From assembly GCF_019711565.1 (NCBI RefSeq), contig NZ_JAIGNN010000001.1, forward strand, positions 1,240,001 through 1,304,000: a stretch of DNA of 64,000 nt. The letters run 5' to 3'. The position numbers and the translations under genes were made by a program. The notes under the pieces are model-generated. The model saw only the letters and a program-made list of their open reading frames with translations. It did not search any database and was not told the DNA's origin. Numbering within the stretch: position 1 is the first letter of the stretch; each line of letters starts with the position of its first letter. Below, piece after piece: positions 27,541-36,292 of this stretch. This DNA is from Qipengyuania proteolytica (lineage in GTDB: Bacteria; Pseudomonadota; Alphaproteobacteria; Sphingomonadales; Sphingomonadaceae).

Positions 27541-27981
27541 TTATGCGGCCTTTTTCTTGCGACCGCGCTTCTGGCCGGGCTTGCGACCGAGGCCGATCTT
27601 CACCGCCAGATCGCGGCGGGTCGCGGCATAGTCCGGAGCAACCATCGGATAGTCGCCGCCAAGGTTCCAGCGGGCGCGGTATTCGTCGGGGGTCATGCCA
27701 TGCTCGGTCGAAAGGTGACGCTTGAGCATCTTCATCTTCTTGCCGCAGTCGAGACAGACCAAGTGGTCCTTCTTCACCGACGAGCGGATCGACACGGCGG
27801 GATCGGGGGTCGGCTCGGCCGCAGCACCGGCGCCGCTCAATCCGGACAGCGCGGAATAGACGTTGGAGATAAGCGTCGGCACGTCGCCGACTTCCACGCT
27901 ATTGTTGCTCACATGGGCCGCGACGATGTCCGAGGTCAGCGTGATCAGCGTCTCGGCCATATCGGTTTCGAAATTTTCCAT
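27541..27981 (-). CDS. mucR: MucR family transcriptional regulator
   Basis: This 146-residue protein is of the Ros/MucR family: it has a C-terminal zinc finger C-x2-C-x9-H-x4-H (Cys76, Cys79, His89, His94) and a basic arginine/lysine-rich tail. Family members bind AT-rich promoter DNA, form oligomers and silence genes for surface polysaccharide, motility and cell-cycle functions, in the style of H-NS. An AT-rich region with a promoter and an inverted repeat precedes it. It is divergent in composition from no neighbour of note. Confidence 0.92.
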   Translation of the reverse strand: MENFETDMAETLITLTSDIVAAHVSNNSVEVGDVPTLISNVYSALSGLSGAGAAAEPTPDPAVSIRSSVKKDHLVCLDCGKKMKMLKRHLSTEHGMTPDEYRARWNLGGDYPMVAPDYAATRRDLAVKIGLGRKPGQKRGRKKKAA

Positions 27982-28018
27982 TCAGCTAGGCTCCCTATTG
28001 CCTATCAATATTAGTGCG

Positions 28019-28067
28019 ACCCATTTTGGATGGGTGCATTGTATAAAATCGACAAGAGTTCGTAAAG
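28019..28067 (-). promoter_or_regulatory. AT-rich mucR promoter with an inverted repeat
   Basis: On the minus strand CTTTAC (plus 28062-28067), 16 nt, TATACA (plus 28040-28045) forms a promoter. At the expected start of transcription lies ACCCAT-tttgg-ATGGGT (28019-28035), a 6-bp perfect inverted repeat suited to a dimeric repressor, perhaps MucR itself. The gap 27982-28121 holds no gene. Confidence 0.45.
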
Positions 28068-28121
28068 ACTAGAATACACATGATTATTTTGGCGCAAACA
28101 TACAACTCTGTTGTCGCCTGG

Positions 28122-28574
28122 TTACAAATTTTTACCGAAAGTGATGGCGTCGAGGGCCTCGCCAGTCGCTGTTCGGTAGTAGGCGCGCCGCCGGCCGATG
28201 GGGTTGAAACCGACTGATTCGTAAAGGGTTAGCGCAGGATTGTTGGATCTCATCTCGAGGAACACACGCTCCGCCCCGTGGCTCCGGGCCTGCGCAAAGA
28301 ACAGTTCCAGCAAGGACCGTCCGAGCCCCTTGCGGCGCAAGTCCGGATCGACGGCGACCAATAGTAATTCTTCTTCGCCGGGAGCACGCCGGACGAGCAC
28401 GAAACCGGCAGCCTTGCGCCCGTCTTCGAGCGGATGGCCATCGGCATCGCAGAGCAGGGCATAAGTATTCGGCATCGCCAGCGAGTTCTCGACTTGCGAA
28501 CGCGTCCATGCCTCGCGCCAGTGCGGGTCGAACGCCGCCTCCATCACGGCCATCAGCTGGTCGAGGTCGCTCAT
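28122..28574 (-). CDS. rimI: ribosomal-protein-alanine N-acetyltransferase
   Basis: The 150-residue GNAT enzyme has acetyl-CoA motif A (V-D-P-x-x-R-R-K-G-L-G-R-S-L) and the RimI E-V-R-like F-L-E-M-R-S-N-N and Y-x-x-x-G-F motifs. RimI acetylates the N-terminal alanine of ribosomal protein S18. Its ATG overlaps the tsaB stop by four bases, the usual tsaB-rimI coupling. Confidence 0.92.
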   Translation of the reverse strand: MSDLDQLMAVMEAAFDPHWREAWTRSQVENSLAMPNTYALLCDADGHPLEDGRKAAGFVLVRRAPGEEELLLVAVDPDLRRKGLGRSLLELFFAQARSHGAERVFLEMRSNNPALTLYESVGFNPIGRRRAYYRTATGEALDAITFGKNL

Positions 28575-29185
28575 GCGCCGGGCAGCTTCGCATCCGGCGC
28601 GCGGCCGTACAGGGGGCTGAGCGTTTCCGTGAAGACATCCCCGGGCATAAGCAGCGTACCCTTCGCATCAGGCAGGATGTCGATGGCCCGGTGCCCATCG
28701 CCAGACAGGGCGGCAAGTTCGCTGGCCCGGTTCCCGGCGATGACGGCTCTTGCGCCGCGGGTCGCGGCTTGCGCCGGAGGCAACGACACGGCCTCGCCAA
28801 GCGCGACGCAGCCTGGATCGAAGTCCTGCAAGAACCACTCCCCGTGTCCGCCGGTCATGCATACGGTCACGCCCTCCGGATCGCGATCCTGCGCCAGCGC
28901 CGCGACGAGTGCGAGGGTGGGATAGCCGCGTACTTCGGCTCCCCAGGCAATCCCGAGCGCCCGCGCGACGGCAAGGCCGATCCGCACGCCGGTAAAGCTG
29001 CCCGGGCCGAGCGAGACGCGGATGACGTCCGCGCGGCCCTTGTCCGGGAGTTCGGCGATCATCGGGACGAGACGCTCGGCATGGCCGCGGCCCAGCACCT
29101 CGTGGCGCGCATCGAGCAGTTTCCCGGACTCGAAGAGCGCTACCGAACAGGCCTCGGTCGCCGTTTCTATGGCAAGACTTCGCAT
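28571..29185 (-). CDS. tsaB: tRNA threonylcarbamoyladenosine protein TsaB
   Basis: TsaB is the ASKHA-fold partner of TsaD in making the t6A37 tRNA modification. The 204-residue length is typical. The N-terminus L-A-I-E-T-A-T-E-A-C-S-V-A and the segment S-L-G-P-G-S-F-T-G-x-R-I-G are TsaB hallmarks. It is transcribed with rimI and probably with the upstream nitroreductase and nfuA. Confidence 0.95.
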   Translation of the reverse strand: MRSLAIETATEACSVALFESGKLLDARHEVLGRGHAERLVPMIAELPDKGRADVIRVSLGPGSFTGVRIGLAVARALGIAWGAEVRGYPTLALVAALAQDRDPEGVTVCMTGGHGEWFLQDFDPGCVALGEAVSLPPAQAATRGARAVIAGNRASELAALSGDGHRAIDILPDAKGTLLMPGDVFTETLSPLYGRAPDAKLPGA

Positions 29186-29222
29186 GAACCGCGCCCTGCC
29201 TCAGGGCGCGCTGCGCTGCAAG

Positions 29223-29831
29223 TCAGGCGATGACGTTGAACGTGTCGAAATCCGGGCGCGGGCTGCGTCCGAAAATGGTCGTCTTGTCGCCGTAACCGAT
29301 CGAACAGATGAAATTGCTCTTGTGCTTGGGGTTGTCGCCGAAGAAAGCCTTGTCGACGGCGTCCTGATCGAAGCCCGACATCGGGCCGCAATCGAGCCCG
29401 AGCGCGCGGGCGGCGATCATCAGGTAAGCCCCCTGGAGCGAGGAATTGCGGAACGCGCCTTCCTTGCGTCCTTCCTCGTCGCCCTCGAACCAGCTCTTGG
29501 CGTCTGTGTGGGGGAAGAGCCACGGCAGTTCTTCGTGGAAATCGATGTCATAGCCGATGATCGCGGTGACCGGCGCCGCCTTCACCTTGTCGTGATTGCC
29601 TTCCGACACGCATTCCAGCAGCTTCGCTTTCGCCTCGTCCGACTTGACCCAAACGATCCGCGCAGGCTGCATATTGGCCGAAGTCGGACCCATTTTCAGC
29701 AGCTCGTAGATCGCGTGGAGCTGCTCGTCGGTCACCGGCTTGTCGAGCCAGCCGTTGTAGCTGCGCGCTTCGCGAAAAATCTGGTCGAGTGCGTCGGCAG
29801 ACAGCGACTGGTCGTGAAATTGCTTGGTCAT
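29223..29831 (-). CDS. RutE-like malonic semialdehyde reductase / nitroreductase
   Basis: The 202-residue flavoprotein belongs to the RutE/HadB-type nitroreductase branch: it has the N-terminal F-x-x-A-R-S-Y-N, the [10 protein letters not shown] segment and the C-terminal I-G-Y-G-D. In uracil degradation RutE reduces malonic semialdehyde; no other rut genes are seen here, so a general reductase role is as likely. ATG at 29829-29831 with GAGGA upstream is preferred over a TTG one codon earlier. Confidence 0.85.
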   Translation of the reverse strand: MTKQFHDQSLSADALDQIFREARSYNGWLDKPVTDEQLHAIYELLKMGPTSANMQPARIVWVKSDEAKAKLLECVSEGNHDKVKAAPVTAIIGYDIDFHEELPWLFPHTDAKSWFEGDEEGRKEGAFRNSSLQGAYLMIAARALGLDCGPMSGFDQDAVDKAFFGDNPKHKSNFICSIGYGDKTTIFGRSPRPDFDTFNVIA

Positions 29832-29857
29832 CAAGTCCTCGGAAAAGCGGTGGGATG

Positions 29858-30439
29858 TCAGGCGGCGCGGACTTCAACGACCTCCGGGACATAATGTTTC
29901 AACAGCCCTTCGATCCCGTGCTTGAGGGTCGCCGTCGACGAAGGGCAGCCCGAACACGCCCCCTGCATCTGGAGGTGGACGATACCGTCGCGATAGCCGC
30001 GATACTGGATATCGCCGCCATCGCCCGCGACTGCCGGGCGGATGCGGGTTTCGAGCAGCTCGTTGATCTGCGCGATGATGTCGGCATCTTCCGCCCGTTC
30101 CTCGACCAGCATGCTCTCCTCTTCGGCCGGAACACTGATACCGCCGGCAGTGCCGGGGGCGAAGAGCGGCGCTTCGGAGACGAAATGGTCGAGCAGGATT
30201 GCGAGGACCTGCGGCTTGAGGTCGGTCCAGCTGACGCCCGGTGCTGCGGTGACGGTGATGAAATCGCCGCCGAAGAACACGTTGGTCACGTCGCCGAGAT
30301 CGAAGATGGCCTGTGCCAGCGGGCTTGCTTCGGCAGCTTCGGGGGTGGCGAATTCGCGCGTTCCCGATCCCATGACCTGCTGGCCGGGGAGGAACTTCAG
30401 GCTCGACGGATTGGGCGTCGTTTCGGTCTCGATGAACAT
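29858..30439 (-). CDS. nfuA: Fe-S cluster carrier NfuA-type protein
   Basis: The 193-residue protein has an N-terminal Nfu domain ([14 protein letters not shown]) and a C-terminal NifU-type domain with D-G-G-D-I and the cluster-binding C-S-G-C-P-S-S. It delivers [4Fe-4S] clusters to target enzymes. I place the start at 30437-30439, directly before the conserved N-terminus; the frame upstream is not conserved. It is the first gene of the minus-strand block. Confidence 0.94.
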   Translation of the reverse strand: MFIETETTPNPSSLKFLPGQQVMGSGTREFATPEAAEASPLAQAIFDLGDVTNVFFGGDFITVTAAPGVSWTDLKPQVLAILLDHFVSEAPLFAPGTAGGISVPAEEESMLVEERAEDADIIAQINELLETRIRPAVAGDGGDIQYRGYRDGIVHLQMQGACSGCPSSTATLKHGIEGLLKHYVPEVVEVRAA

Positions 30440-30537
30440 GACTGGCGATGTAGGAGCGGGCAGGGCTTGCGGCAAGGCAAGAAGGTTTTGTCCAATGTTC
30501 ACTGTCCCTTCAGAAGAAGGCACCCTATATCCCTGCC

Positions 30538-33477
30538 ATGGCTATTTTTCCGCGCGCCGTCCGGCGTCTCGCGCTCGTCCTTCCGCTCGCCCTGCTTGCC
30601 CCGCAGGTGGTGCTTGCACAGGACCCGGCTCCGCCGACACCGCAGCACCTCACGCCGGCCGGCGAAACGCCTTGGATTTACGAGGGCAGCGATGTTCCGC
30701 GCGACCAGGAATGGCTCTTCGGCGAACTGCCCAACGGCGTCCGCTATGCGGTGCGCAAGAACGGTGTCCCGCCCGACCAGGTTTCGATCCGCGTGCGCAT
30801 CGATGCGGGATCGCTCTACGAGACCGATGCCGAACAGGGCTATGCGCACCTCCTCGAACACCTGCTGTTCCGCGAGAGCAAGTATCTCGGCCCGGCGATG
30901 GCGATCCCGACTTGGCAGCGCCTCGGCGCGACCTTCGGCAGCGACACCAATGCCGAGACCAGCCCCACGCATACGGTCTACAAGCTCGACCTGCCCAATG
31001 TCGACGAAGCCAAGCTTGCCGAGAGCATGAAGATCCTGTCCGGCATGGTGCGCGCGCCCGTGCTGTCCGATGCGAATGTGAAGGCCGAGGTGCCGATCGT
31101 CCTCGCCGAGAAGCGCGAGCGCGGCGGTCCGCAGCAGCGGGCGGCGGAAGAAACCCGTGCAACCCTGTTTGCCGGGCAAGTGCTCGCCAATCGCCTCCCG
31201 ATCGGGACCGAGGCGACGCTGGAAGGCGCGACCGGGGCTTCGGTCAGCGCGTTCTACAAGCGGTGGTACCGGCCCGAGAATACGCTGATCGTCGTGGTCG
31301 GCGATCTCGATCCCATGCAGCTGGCCGCCGAGGTCGAAAGATACTTCGGCGACTGGAAGGGCGACGGGGCAACGACGCCCGCTCCGGGTTTTGGCGATCC
31401 GATGGCTCCCGCGGGCAGCGACCCGGCCAATCCGGTCGGCGAAGTCGCGGCGATCGTGGAACCGGGCCTGCAGCGCAGTTTCACTTATGCCATCATGCGC
31501 CCCTGGCGTCCGGTGCAGGACACCATTGCCTATAACGAGGGCCTGCTGCGCGACAGTCTGGCGCAGGCGCTGATCAATCGCCGTCTGGAAGCGCGGGCGC
31601 GGACGGGCGGCAGCTATCTCTACGCGCAGGTCCAGCAGGACGACGTCAGCCGCTCAGCCGACGCGACATTCGTCGGTTTCGCCCCGCTCTCCGGCGACTG
31701 GCAGGGTGCGCTGGCCGATGTGCGCGCCGTCATTGCCGATGCCCTCGCGAACCCTCCGACGCAGGAGGAGATCGATCGGGAGCTGGCCGAGTTCGAGTCG
31801 ATCTTCGCGAGTTCGGTCGAGCAGCGCCGTGTGATGGCCGGTGCGCGCCTCGCCGACGACGTCGTCAACGCCGTAGACATCCGCGAGACCGTCGCAGCGC
31901 CCGAAACCGTGCTGACCGTGTTCAACTCGATGCGCGACAAGATCACGCCCGACCAGATGCTGCAGCAGACGCGCAAGCTGTTCGACGGGGCCGTGATCCG
32001 CGCTGCCTATGTCACGCCCGAGCCGGGCGAGGCGACCGACGCGCAAATCCGCACGGCGCTGCTCGCGCCGGTCGAGGCAGCCAGCGATGCGCGCATCGCG
32101 GCGCAGCAGATTTCCTTCGCCGACCTGCCGCCGGTCGGTGAGCCGGGGACGATTGCCCAGCAAGGTCCGATTGGCGTACTCGATATCGAGCGGATCGACT
32201 TCGCCAATGGCGTCAAGGCGATCCTGTGGGCCAACGATGCCGAGCCCGGGCGCGTCGCGGTCAAAGTCCGCTTCGGCGGGGGCTGGCGCGCGCTCGCACC
32301 CGAAGACGGGGCCTATGCAACGCTCGGCCGCATGGCGCTGGTCGGGTCGGGCGTGGGGGAACTCGGTCAGGAAGAGCTCGACCGGATTTCCACCGGCCGC
32401 CGCATGGGCTTCGACTTCGATATATCCGACGGCGCCTTCACCCTGTTCGCACAGACCCGCAAGCAGGACCTGGCCGACCAGCTGTACCTATTCGCCGCCA
32501 AGCTCCAGATACCGGGCTGGGACCCCAATCCGGTGATCCGCGCACAGGCCGCCGCACGGCTCGCCTACGAAAGTTATGCGGCCAATCCGGCAGGCGTGAT
32601 CAACCGCGATCTCGAATATCTCCTGCGCGACAAGGACGGACGCTTCCAAACCCCCGACCCGGCAGCGATCGATGCGACCAGTCCCGAGGGTTTCCGCAAG
32701 GTGTGGGAGCCGCTGCTCCGGCAGGGCCCCGTCGAAGTGCTGGTGTTCGGCGATTTCGACAAGGACGAAGGCATTGCCGCGCTGACCCGGACGTTCGGCG
32801 CGCTTGCGCCCCGCACGCCGCTGCCCGCCGATGTAGCTGGCGAAACCTATGGCTTCCCGAAGCCGGGCGAGACCGTGGTCAAGTATCACAAGGGCGACGC
32901 CAACCAGGCCGCTGCCGTGATCTCCTGGCCCAGCGGGGCGGGCGTGGCCGGATTACCGGAATCGCGCCAGCTCGAAATCCTGACGCAGGTGTTCAACAAT
33001 CGCCTGATGGACGCCATGCGCGAACGGGCCGGGGCGAGCTATGCGCCGGTGGTCAACAGCCAGTGGCCCACCGATGTCGAGAGCGGCGGACGCATCAGCG
33101 CCTTCGCCCAGCTGCGGCCCGAGGACGTCCCCGCCTTCTTCGCCGCGGCCGACCGGATCGCACGCGACCTAGCGACCACCGCGCCCGACGCCGACGAGCT
33201 CCAGCGCGTAACCGAGCCGCTGCTGCAATATGTGAACCGTGTCTCGACCGGGAACCTGTTCTGGCTGTTCCAGCTCGAAGGTTCGACCGAGGACCCGCGT
33301 CGCGTCGGCCTGCTACGCTCGCTGCTCAACGACCTCACCGAAACCACGCCGGAACGGATGCTCGCGCTCGGCCAGAAGTATTTCGGCGACACGCGCGGGT
33401 GGCGTTTGGCGGTTATCCCCGAAGGGCAGGAGCTCGCCACCCGTGTTTCCACCGCGCCCGCAGAAGCAGGGCGCTGA
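30538..33477 (+). CDS. exported M16 family zinc peptidase (two-half insulinase type)
   Basis: The 979-residue protein has a Sec signal peptide (residues about 1-27, ending L-A-Q) and two tandem M16 halves. The first half keeps the inverted zinc motif H-x-x-E-H (His104, Glu107, His108) with a downstream Glu; the second half lacks it, as in pitrilysin-type enzymes where the second half is structural. It is a periplasmic or outer-envelope protease. The gene is divergent from nfuA, with a CTATAT -10-like element 13 nt ahead of the ATG. A long stretch of the frame is fully open with no frameshift. Confidence 0.92.
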   Translation: MAIFPRAVRRLALVLPLALLAPQVVLAQDPAPPTPQHLTPAGETPWIYEGSDVPRDQEWLFGELPNGVRYAVRKNGVPPDQVSIRVRIDAGSLYETDAEQGYAHLLEHLLFRESKYLGPAMAIPTWQRLGATFGSDTNAETSPTHTVYKLDLPNVDEAKLAESMKILSGMVRAPVLSDANVKAEVPIVLAEKRERGGPQQRAAEETRATLFAGQVLANRLPIGTEATLEGATGASVSAFYKRWYRPENTLIVVVGDLDPMQLAAEVERYFGDWKGDGATTPAPGFGDPMAPAGSDPANPVGEVAAIVEPGLQRSFTYAIMRPWRPVQDTIAYNEGLLRDSLAQALINRRLEARARTGGSYLYAQVQQDDVSRSADATFVGFAPLSGDWQGALADVRAVIADALANPPTQEEIDRELAEFESIFASSVEQRRVMAGARLADDVVNAVDIRETVAAPETVLTVFNSMRDKITPDQMLQQTRKLFDGAVIRAAYVTPEPGEATDAQIRTALLAPVEAASDARIAAQQISFADLPPVGEPGTIAQQGPIGVLDIERIDFANGVKAILWANDAEPGRVAVKVRFGGGWRALAPEDGAYATLGRMALVGSGVGELGQEELDRISTGRRMGFDFDISDGAFTLFAQTRKQDLADQLYLFAAKLQIPGWDPNPVIRAQAAARLAYESYAANPAGVINRDLEYLLRDKDGRFQTPDPAAIDATSPEGFRKVWEPLLRQGPVEVLVFGDFDKDEGIAALTRTFGALAPRTPLPADVAGETYGFPKPGETVVKYHKGDANQAAAVISWPSGAGVAGLPESRQLEILTQVFNNRLMDAMRERAGASYAPVVNSQWPTDVESGGRISAFAQLRPEDVPAFFAAADRIARDLATTAPDADELQRVTEPLLQYVNRVSTGNLFWLFQLEGSTEDPRRVGLLRSLLNDLTETTPERMLALGQKYFGDTRGWRLAVIPEGQELATRVSTAPAEAGR

Positions 33478-33609
33478 TCAGGTAGCAATCCGGTCACTGC
33501 AATCGGGTTTTTGGACTGGCCAAGCAAAAGCTGCTTGCTGCAATAGGCTCCTTCGTCTGCGGTGAGCGGGCACATCTGGCGCATCTCCGCGCCGCAACTG
33601 GAATTGATA

Positions 33610-34983
33610 ATGGCGACGAACTGGTCACCCGAGAGCTGGAAGGATTTCGAGGCAAGGCACTTGCCCGAATATCTGGACACGGCTGCGCTCGATGCCGCGA
33701 CGACGTCGCTCGAAACGCATCCCCCGCTGGTGTTCGCGGGCGAGGCGCGTGCGCTGAAGGCGGACCTCGCAGAGGTAGCTGAGGGCAAGGCCTTCCTGTT
33801 GCAGGGTGGCGATTGCGCGGAAAGCTTCGCCGAATTCCATCCCAACAACATCCGCGACACCTTCCGCGTACTGTTGCAGATGGCGGTCGTCATGACCTTC
33901 GCCAGCAAGAAGCCCGTGGTGAAGGTCGGCCGGATGGCGGGCCAGTTCGCCAAGCCGCGCAGCTCGAACACCGAGACGCAGGGCGATGTCACGCTGCCGA
34001 GCTACTTCGGCGACAACATCAACGGCATCGACTTCGATCCCGATAGCCGCCGGAATGATCCGCAGCGCATGGTGCGGGCCTATTCGCAGGCGGCCGCGAC
34101 GCTCAACCTGCTGCGCGCCTTCGCCAATGGCGGCTATGCGAACCTGCGCCAGGTCCACCAGTGGACGCTCGATTTCATGGGTCGCAGCCCGTGGGCGGAC
34201 AAGTTCAGCGACGTCGCCGACCGCATCGGCGAAGCGCTCGATTTCATGGAAGCTTGCGGCATCACGCCCGCGACGCTGCCCCAGCTGCGCGGGACGAGCT
34301 TCTACACCAGCCACGAGGCGCTGCTGCTGCCTTACGAACAGGCGCTGACGCGCCGCGACAGCCTGACCGGCGACTGGTACGATACCAGCGCGCATATGGT
34401 CTGGATCGGCGACCGCACTCGCTTCGACGGCAGTGCCCATGTCGAGTTCTGTCGCGGCATCGGCAATCCGCTCGGCATGAAATGCGGGCCGAGCCTCGAG
34501 ACCGACGCCATGCTGCGCCTGCTCGACACGCTCAATCCGGCGCGCGAGCCCGGCCGCATCACGCTTATCAGCCGCTTCGGCCATGACAAGGTGGAAGAGG
34601 GGCTGCCGCGCCTAGTGCGCGCGGTGAAGGCGGAGGGGCACCCGGTCGTGTGGAGCTGCGACCCGATGCACGGCAATGTCGTCAAATCGGAGAGCGGTTA
34701 CAAGACGCGCCCCTTCGACCGCATACTGACCGAGGTGAAGGGTTTTTTCGCCGTCCACCGTGCGGAGGGTACGCACCCCGGCGGCATCCATGTCGAGATG
34801 ACCGGCCAGGACGTGACCGAATGCGTCGGTGGCGCGGTCGCGATCACCGACGAGGCGCTGAAGGATCGCTACCACACCCATTGCGATCCGCGCCTCAATG
34901 CGGCGCAGTCGCTGGAACTCGCCTTCCTGATCGCCGAGATGCTCAACGAGGAACACGCCGTCCGTCACGCCGACGCCGCCTAG
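33610..34983 (+). CDS. class II 3-deoxy-7-phosphoheptulonate synthase
   Basis: This is the plant-like type II DAHP synthase, first enzyme of aromatic amino acid synthesis (phosphoenolpyruvate and erythrose 4-phosphate). The 457 residues begin N-W-S-P-E-S-W as in other members, with G-G-D-C-A-E-S (Cys69, metal ligand), H-W-T-x-D-F-like [13 protein letters not shown] and C-D-P-M-H-G-N. I use ATG 33610 because the upstream residues are not conserved. No allosteric extra domain is visible. Confidence 0.95.
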   Translation: MATNWSPESWKDFEARHLPEYLDTAALDAATTSLETHPPLVFAGEARALKADLAEVAEGKAFLLQGGDCAESFAEFHPNNIRDTFRVLLQMAVVMTFASKKPVVKVGRMAGQFAKPRSSNTETQGDVTLPSYFGDNINGIDFDPDSRRNDPQRMVRAYSQAAATLNLLRAFANGGYANLRQVHQWTLDFMGRSPWADKFSDVADRIGEALDFMEACGITPATLPQLRGTSFYTSHEALLLPYEQALTRRDSLTGDWYDTSAHMVWIGDRTRFDGSAHVEFCRGIGNPLGMKCGPSLETDAMLRLLDTLNPAREPGRITLISRFGHDKVEEGLPRLVRAVKAEGHPVVWSCDPMHGNVVKSESGYKTRPFDRILTEVKGFFAVHRAEGTHPGGIHVEMTGQDVTECVGGAVAITDEALKDRYHTHCDPRLNAAQSLELAFLIAEMLNEEHAVRHADAA

Positions 34984-35020
34984 GGATATTCACCTAGGCC
35001 GGGCTTGAGCCGTCGTTCCG

Positions 35021-35046
35021 TCGCCCCGCGATAGTCTGCGGGGCGA
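35021..35046 (+). promoter_or_regulatory. hairpin abutting the ribosome site of the diguanylate cyclase
   Basis: TCGCCCCGC (35021-35029) pairs with GCGGGGCGA (35038-35046) around an 8-nt loop. No T-tract follows on either strand, so it is not an ordinary terminator. It ends at the AAAGGA ribosome site of the next gene. Confidence 0.5.
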
Positions 35047-35058
35047 AAGGATCGGTGA

Positions 35059-36159
35059 TTGACGACCCGGACGCTCTACGCGCCGCTTCTTGCGGTGATC
35101 TGGTTTTTGCTTGCTGCCCTCGCTGTGGCGCAAATGCGAAGCGGTGTGCCCGCCTTCGACCGGATGCTGAGCCTTGCCGCATTCGCTCTGCTGAGCCTGC
35201 TCGTCGCGACCTCCCGGCGCCTGGCACCATCCCCGCAGGTTCCCTTGTCCGATATCGCGTCCGACCTGACGCTGGCCGAGGAGATGGCGGGTTTCGGGCG
35301 CTGGAGCGTCGATCTCGTCAGTGGACGGCACGGTTGGTCGCCAGCATTCTGCAAGATCGCCGGGCTACCCCCGGAAACGCCCCCCGACGCCAGGCTGCTT
35401 GAACGGCTGCTCCCCGACGGCCTCCAGCAGATGCACACGACGTTTCATGGTCATCGCCACGATCGCGATGGCTATGTCGTCGAGTTCGAGATCGAGAACC
35501 CCAAACTCGGTACCCGCGTGCTTCGGGCGCGGGCGCGCAATGTCTTTTCTCCCGAGGGCGTCGCAGAGCACGTGCTGATGGTCGCGCGCGACGTGACCGA
35601 CGAATACACGCGGGTCGCCCGCATCCAGCAGGAGAAGCACGACGCCCTGCGCGAGGCGGCAGAGGCGCGGCGGATTGCGAATACCGACGTGTTGACCGGA
35701 CTGGCCAACCGGCGCAGCGCCATGGCGGCACTGGACCGTGCCGTCGTGGCGTCGCGCCTTGGCGGGAAACCGCTCGGGCTGATCGTCTTCGATATCGATC
35801 ATTTCAAGGCGATCAACGATACCCATGGACATGCCACGGGCGACCGGGTGCTAGCCGAAATCGGCCGGATCGCGGCACTGCAGGCCCGTGACGGGCAATG
35901 TGCCGCGCGGATCGGTGGCGAGGAGTTCCTGCTCATCCTGCCGGGCGCGAACGAGACGGCTGCGGCGGGTGCGGCGGAGCGGCTGCGCTTGGCGGTGGAA
36001 AGCGGCACGGCCATGGCCGGCATACCCGCCGTCACCGCCAGCATCGGGCATGCGATGCTGGGTCCGTCGGACACCAGTTTGACGCTGTTCGCGCGCGCCG
36101 ATGCGGCCCTCTATGCTGCGAAAAAGGCGGGGCGTAACCGCGTCGCGCTCGCCGCCTGA
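35059..36159 (+). CDS. membrane diguanylate cyclase (PAS-GGDEF)
   Basis: The 366-residue protein has two N-terminal membrane helices (about residues 7-26 and 37-52), a PAS-like domain (about 75-185), a coiled linker and a GGDEF domain with the active-site motif G-G-E-E-F (286-290) and substrate region F-D-I-D-H-F-K-x-I-N-D. It should make cyclic di-GMP from GTP. The RxxD inhibitory site is not in the canonical place. The start is TTG at 35059 (in-frame stop at 35056), just behind an AAAGGA site and a hairpin (35021-35046). Confidence 0.9.
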   Translation: MTTRTLYAPLLAVIWFLLAALAVAQMRSGVPAFDRMLSLAAFALLSLLVATSRRLAPSPQVPLSDIASDLTLAEEMAGFGRWSVDLVSGRHGWSPAFCKIAGLPPETPPDARLLERLLPDGLQQMHTTFHGHRHDRDGYVVEFEIENPKLGTRVLRARARNVFSPEGVAEHVLMVARDVTDEYTRVARIQQEKHDALREAAEARRIANTDVLTGLANRRSAMAALDRAVVASRLGGKPLGLIVFDIDHFKAINDTHGHATGDRVLAEIGRIAALQARDGQCAARIGGEEFLLILPGANETAAAGAAERLRLAVESGTAMAGIPAVTASIGHAMLGPSDTSLTLFARADAALYAAKKAGRNRVALAA

Positions 36160-36292
36160 GTGGGAGGCCGGCTTAACATATGTTTGTAACCACGGGAAAT
36201 TTTGCGCTGAGTCTTTAAACCGACCAAGGATTGCGCCATGTTGTGCCACGGTTGCCGCATCCTGGCAGCTGCTGGAGGAGGGGACCCCCACG

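Noticed and set aside
33478..33609. A regulatory leader for the DAHP synthase
   Set aside because: I saw only short repeats and no convincing promoter, leader peptide or Trp-rich segment.
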